From: Streptomyces sp. NBC_00670
Lineage (GTDB): Bacteria; Actinomycetota; Actinomycetes; Streptomycetales; Streptomycetaceae
Assembly (NCBI RefSeq): GCF_036226765.1
Contig: NZ_CP109017.1
Span: forward strand, 4,403,001 to 4,467,000
DNA length: 64,000 nt
Reading direction: 5' to 3'
Below the pieces are notes generated by a model. That model ran no database searches, was not told where the DNA came from, and worked only from the letters and a program-made list of their open reading frames with translations. The number at the start of each line of letters is the position of its first letter. Position 1 is the first letter of the stretch. The position numbers were made by a program, and so were the translations under genes. This document shows positions 62,300 through 64,000 of this stretch, piece by piece.

Positions 62300-62640
62300 G
62301 TGGCTTTTTCTCGCCCCCGCCGCCCCTGCCCTTCCCGTCCTCCAGGGGGCTCCGCCCCCTTCGCCCCCGGGGTGGGCGGCACGCGGGGGCTCCGCCCCCT
62401 GCACCCCGAAGACGTGAGGGGCTCCGCCCCGGGGGGTGGCAGTCACGGGGCTCCGCCCCCGCCCCCGAGGGGGTTCCACCCCTGGACCCTTGGACCCTCG
62501 AAAACACGCGGGGCTGCGCCCCTGACCCCCGCGAACCCCAGGGGTTGCGCCCCTGCGACCCCGGACCACTCCGGCCAACCCAGGGGCGCGGGGAACTGCG
62601 CGACCGGCCGTCACGGGGCCGCACTCGCCGTACGACCTCG
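62300..62640. repeat. GGGGCTCCGCCCC-type palindrome cluster and right copy of the intergenic repeat
   Basis: This 397-bp gap between icmB and the HEAT-like gene is filled with short palindromes of the GGGGCTCCGCCCC and GGGGTTGCGCCCC kind, at least six in 200 bp. The beginning (62307-62374) is the inverse of 246-314, and the end (62583-62603) matches 195-215 in the same orientation. No gene is supported. Such arrays occur between many Streptomyces genes and may form hairpins in mRNA ends. Confidence 0.85.
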
Positions 62641-62668
62641 CCCCCGCCCCCTCCCGCGCAACCGGGGG

Positions 62669-64000
62669 TCAGGGGCCGGCGCCTCCCGGCAGAGGGGTCA
62701 GTTCGCTCGTCATCGTCGCGCGTAGCCGCAACGTCGCCGTCAGGCGTTGGAACGCCTCCGCCCAGTAACCCCCCGCCCCCGGCGCCGAGCCCTCCGTTTC
62801 GTTGGGGGTCGCCGTGAGCGCCTCCAGCCGGTTCGCCTCCGCAGGAGCCAGGCAGCGTTCCGCCAGGCCCATCACCCCGCTGAAGCTCCACGGGTAACTC
62901 CCGGCATCCCGTGCGATGTTGAGCGCGTCCACCACCGCCCCTCCCAGTTCCTCCGCCCACGGGACCGCGCACACGCCGAGGAGCTGGAACGCCTCCGACA
63001 GCCCGTGCGTTCCGATGAACCCCGCCACCCACGCCGCCCGCTCCACCGCCCCGAGCGTGCCGAGGAGCTTCGCCCGTTCCGCCAGGGACACCGCGCCGGG
63101 GCCACCCGCCTCCGGCGCGGACGGTATGCCGAGGAGCGCCCGCGCCCACCCGGGGTCCCGCTGCCGTACCGCCGCCCGGCACCACGCCGCGTGCAGTTCG
63201 CCCTGCCAGTCGTCGGCCACGGGCAGGGCGACGATCTCCTCCGGTGTACGGCCCCCGAACCGGGCCGGCCAGGTCGCGAGCGGTGCGGCGTCCAGCAACT
63301 GGCCCAGCCACCAGGAGCGTTCGCCGCGCCCGGCCGGCGGCTGGGCCACCACTCCGTCGCGCTCCATGCCCGCGTCGCACTCGTGCGGGGCCTCCACCAC
63401 CAGCGTCGGCACCCGGCCGGTCACGTCGACCGCCACGCAGGTGGCCGCGCGCCGGCCCATCCGCGCGGCCAGCGCCGACCCCGGCAGCGCCGACAGCAAC
63501 TCCGCCGCCGTGGCCCGTACGTTGCGGCTGCGGTCGGCGAGGGCCTGTTCCAGGAACGGCTCGTCCTCGGGGCCGAGCCCCGTCCGCAGCGAGTCGAGGA
63601 ACATCAGCCGGTCCTCGGCCCGCTCCGCCGGCCACGTCGTCGACAGCAGCGCACGGCCGGCGGCGGGGGTGCGTGCCCTGAGCGCCGTGAGCAGCGCCAC
63701 GCGCTCGGCGAACAGGCCCTCCTGCCACAGCTCCCGCACCCGGTCGGACTCCTCGGCCGACGGCAGTTCCGCCCCGCCGCCCGGCGCGGCCCGCAGGGCG
63801 AACCGCCAGTCCGGGTTGAGCCGGGCCAGCCACAGTGCCCGCGGCCCCGCGAAGGCGAGCGCCGCCGGGCGCAGGTCCGTACGCCCCCGCGCCGCGTCCA
63901 GCAGCGCAGGCAGCGCCTCGGGCGGCGCCGCGAAACCCCGCTCGTTCGCCAGCGACAGCCACTGCGGGAGCAGCTCCCTCAGGTCCGGCGCCGCTCCCCG
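62669..64000 (-). CDS. HEAT-like repeat protein (DUF5691 type), 5' truncated by the window edge
   Basis: 444 codons are seen; the frame stays open to the right end, so the start lies outside. It contains Leu/Ala-rich helical repeats of the ARM/HEAT kind (RELWQEGLFAERVALLTALRA, in part; RSRNVRATAAELLSALPGSALAARM; LATWPARFGGRTPEEIV) and ends LTPLPGGAGP. In other actinomycetes such genes are next to an AAA ATPase (MoxR) and a von Willebrand A gene; those would lie to the right. It probably serves as a scaffold. Confidence 0.82.
   Translation of the reverse strand, partial: RGAAPDLRELLPQWLSLANERGFAAPPEALPALLDAARGRTDLRPAALAFAGPRALWLARLNPDWRFALRAAPGGGAELPSAEESDRVRELWQEGLFAERVALLTALRARTPAAGRALLSTTWPAERAEDRLMFLDSLRTGLGPEDEPFLEQALADRSRNVRATAAELLSALPGSALAARMGRRAATCVAVDVTGRVPTLVVEAPHECDAGMERDGVVAQPPAGRGERSWWLGQLLDAAPLATWPARFGGRTPEEIVALPVADDWQGELHAAWCRAAVRQRDPGWARALLGIPSAPEAGGPGAVSLAERAKLLGTLGAVERAAWVAGFIGTHGLSEAFQLLGVCAVPWAEELGGAVVDALNIARDAGSYPWSFSGVMGLAERCLAPAEANRLEALTATPNETEGSAPGAGGYWAEAFQRLTATLRLRATMTSELTPLPGGAGP

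Noticed and set aside
62340..62600. The GGGGCTCCGCCCC array as a terminator cluster or origin
   Set aside because: There are too many copies in series with no DnaA-box or T-runs; it is better described as a Streptomyces intergenic repeat.

Overview
The window is high-GC chromosomal DNA from a Streptomyces-type actinomycete. The evidence is the extreme GC bias at third codon positions, GTG and TTG starts, leaderless promoters, WhiD and BldM developmental regulators, a BldN-type promoter in front of bldM, and an actinobacterial c-di-AMP (ydaO-type) riboswitch. From memory, the gene order groEL1 - whiD - bldM - ECF sigma (shbA) - guaB - guaB3 - glpD - five Ser/Thr kinases - gabD-like - choD-like - chorismate mutase - guaA - PspC/two-component - NlpC/P60 - pcrA - M23 - icmB matches the conserved block around SCO4762-SCO4801 of S. 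coelicolor. I see no prophage, IS element, CRISPR array, tRNA or rRNA.

Layout. 1-7.1 kb: tail of groEL1, a TetR/oxidoreductase divergon with a large palindromic operator, a zinc-binding hypothetical protein, an SDR, a DUF3592-like membrane protein and a MOSC protein. 7.1-10.5 kb: LysR regulator, whiD, bldM and an ECF sigma factor. 10.6-14.1 kb: guaB and guaB3, each with a terminator, then two tandem copies of a structured element that looks like a pair of small RNAs. 14.2-18.7 kb: a nucleotide-sugar dehydrogenase lacking its catalytic Cys, glpD, and a serine beta-lactamase-fold hydrolase. 18.9-30.9 kb: five consecutive membrane Ser/Thr kinases sharing a related extracytoplasmic domain; the second is a pseudokinase with a very large insertion. 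31-36.7 kb: a LamG protein, two ATP-grasp ligases and an aldehyde dehydrogenase. 36.7-40.7 kb: a ChoD-like GMC oxidoreductase, a sortase substrate with two overlapping sorting motifs, and chorismate mutase preceded by what looks like an attenuator with a leader peptide. 41-50.8 kb: guaA, a pyridoxamine-oxidase-fold protein, a class II aldolase, membrane proteins, and a PspC/two-component locus. 50.8-64 kb: TDT transporter, AraC regulator, SRPBCC protein, a c-di-AMP-riboswitch-controlled NlpC/P60-fold protein without its catalytic Cys, pcrA, an M23 peptidase, a B12-binding mutase subunit, and a partial HEAT-like protein.

How the parts work together. Three purine genes (guaB, guaB3, guaA) frame regulators of sporulation (whiD, bldM), the ECF sigma factor thought to feed hrdB, and several cell-envelope systems (kinases, NlpC/P60, M23, sortase substrate). 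The most unusual points are repeated losses of catalytic residues in otherwise well-kept proteins (pseudokinase, NlpC/P60 C-to-A, sugar dehydrogenase C-to-T, GuaB3 loop), the duplicated RNA element downstream of guaB3, and the Phe/Tyr leader-attenuator candidate in front of chorismate mutase.
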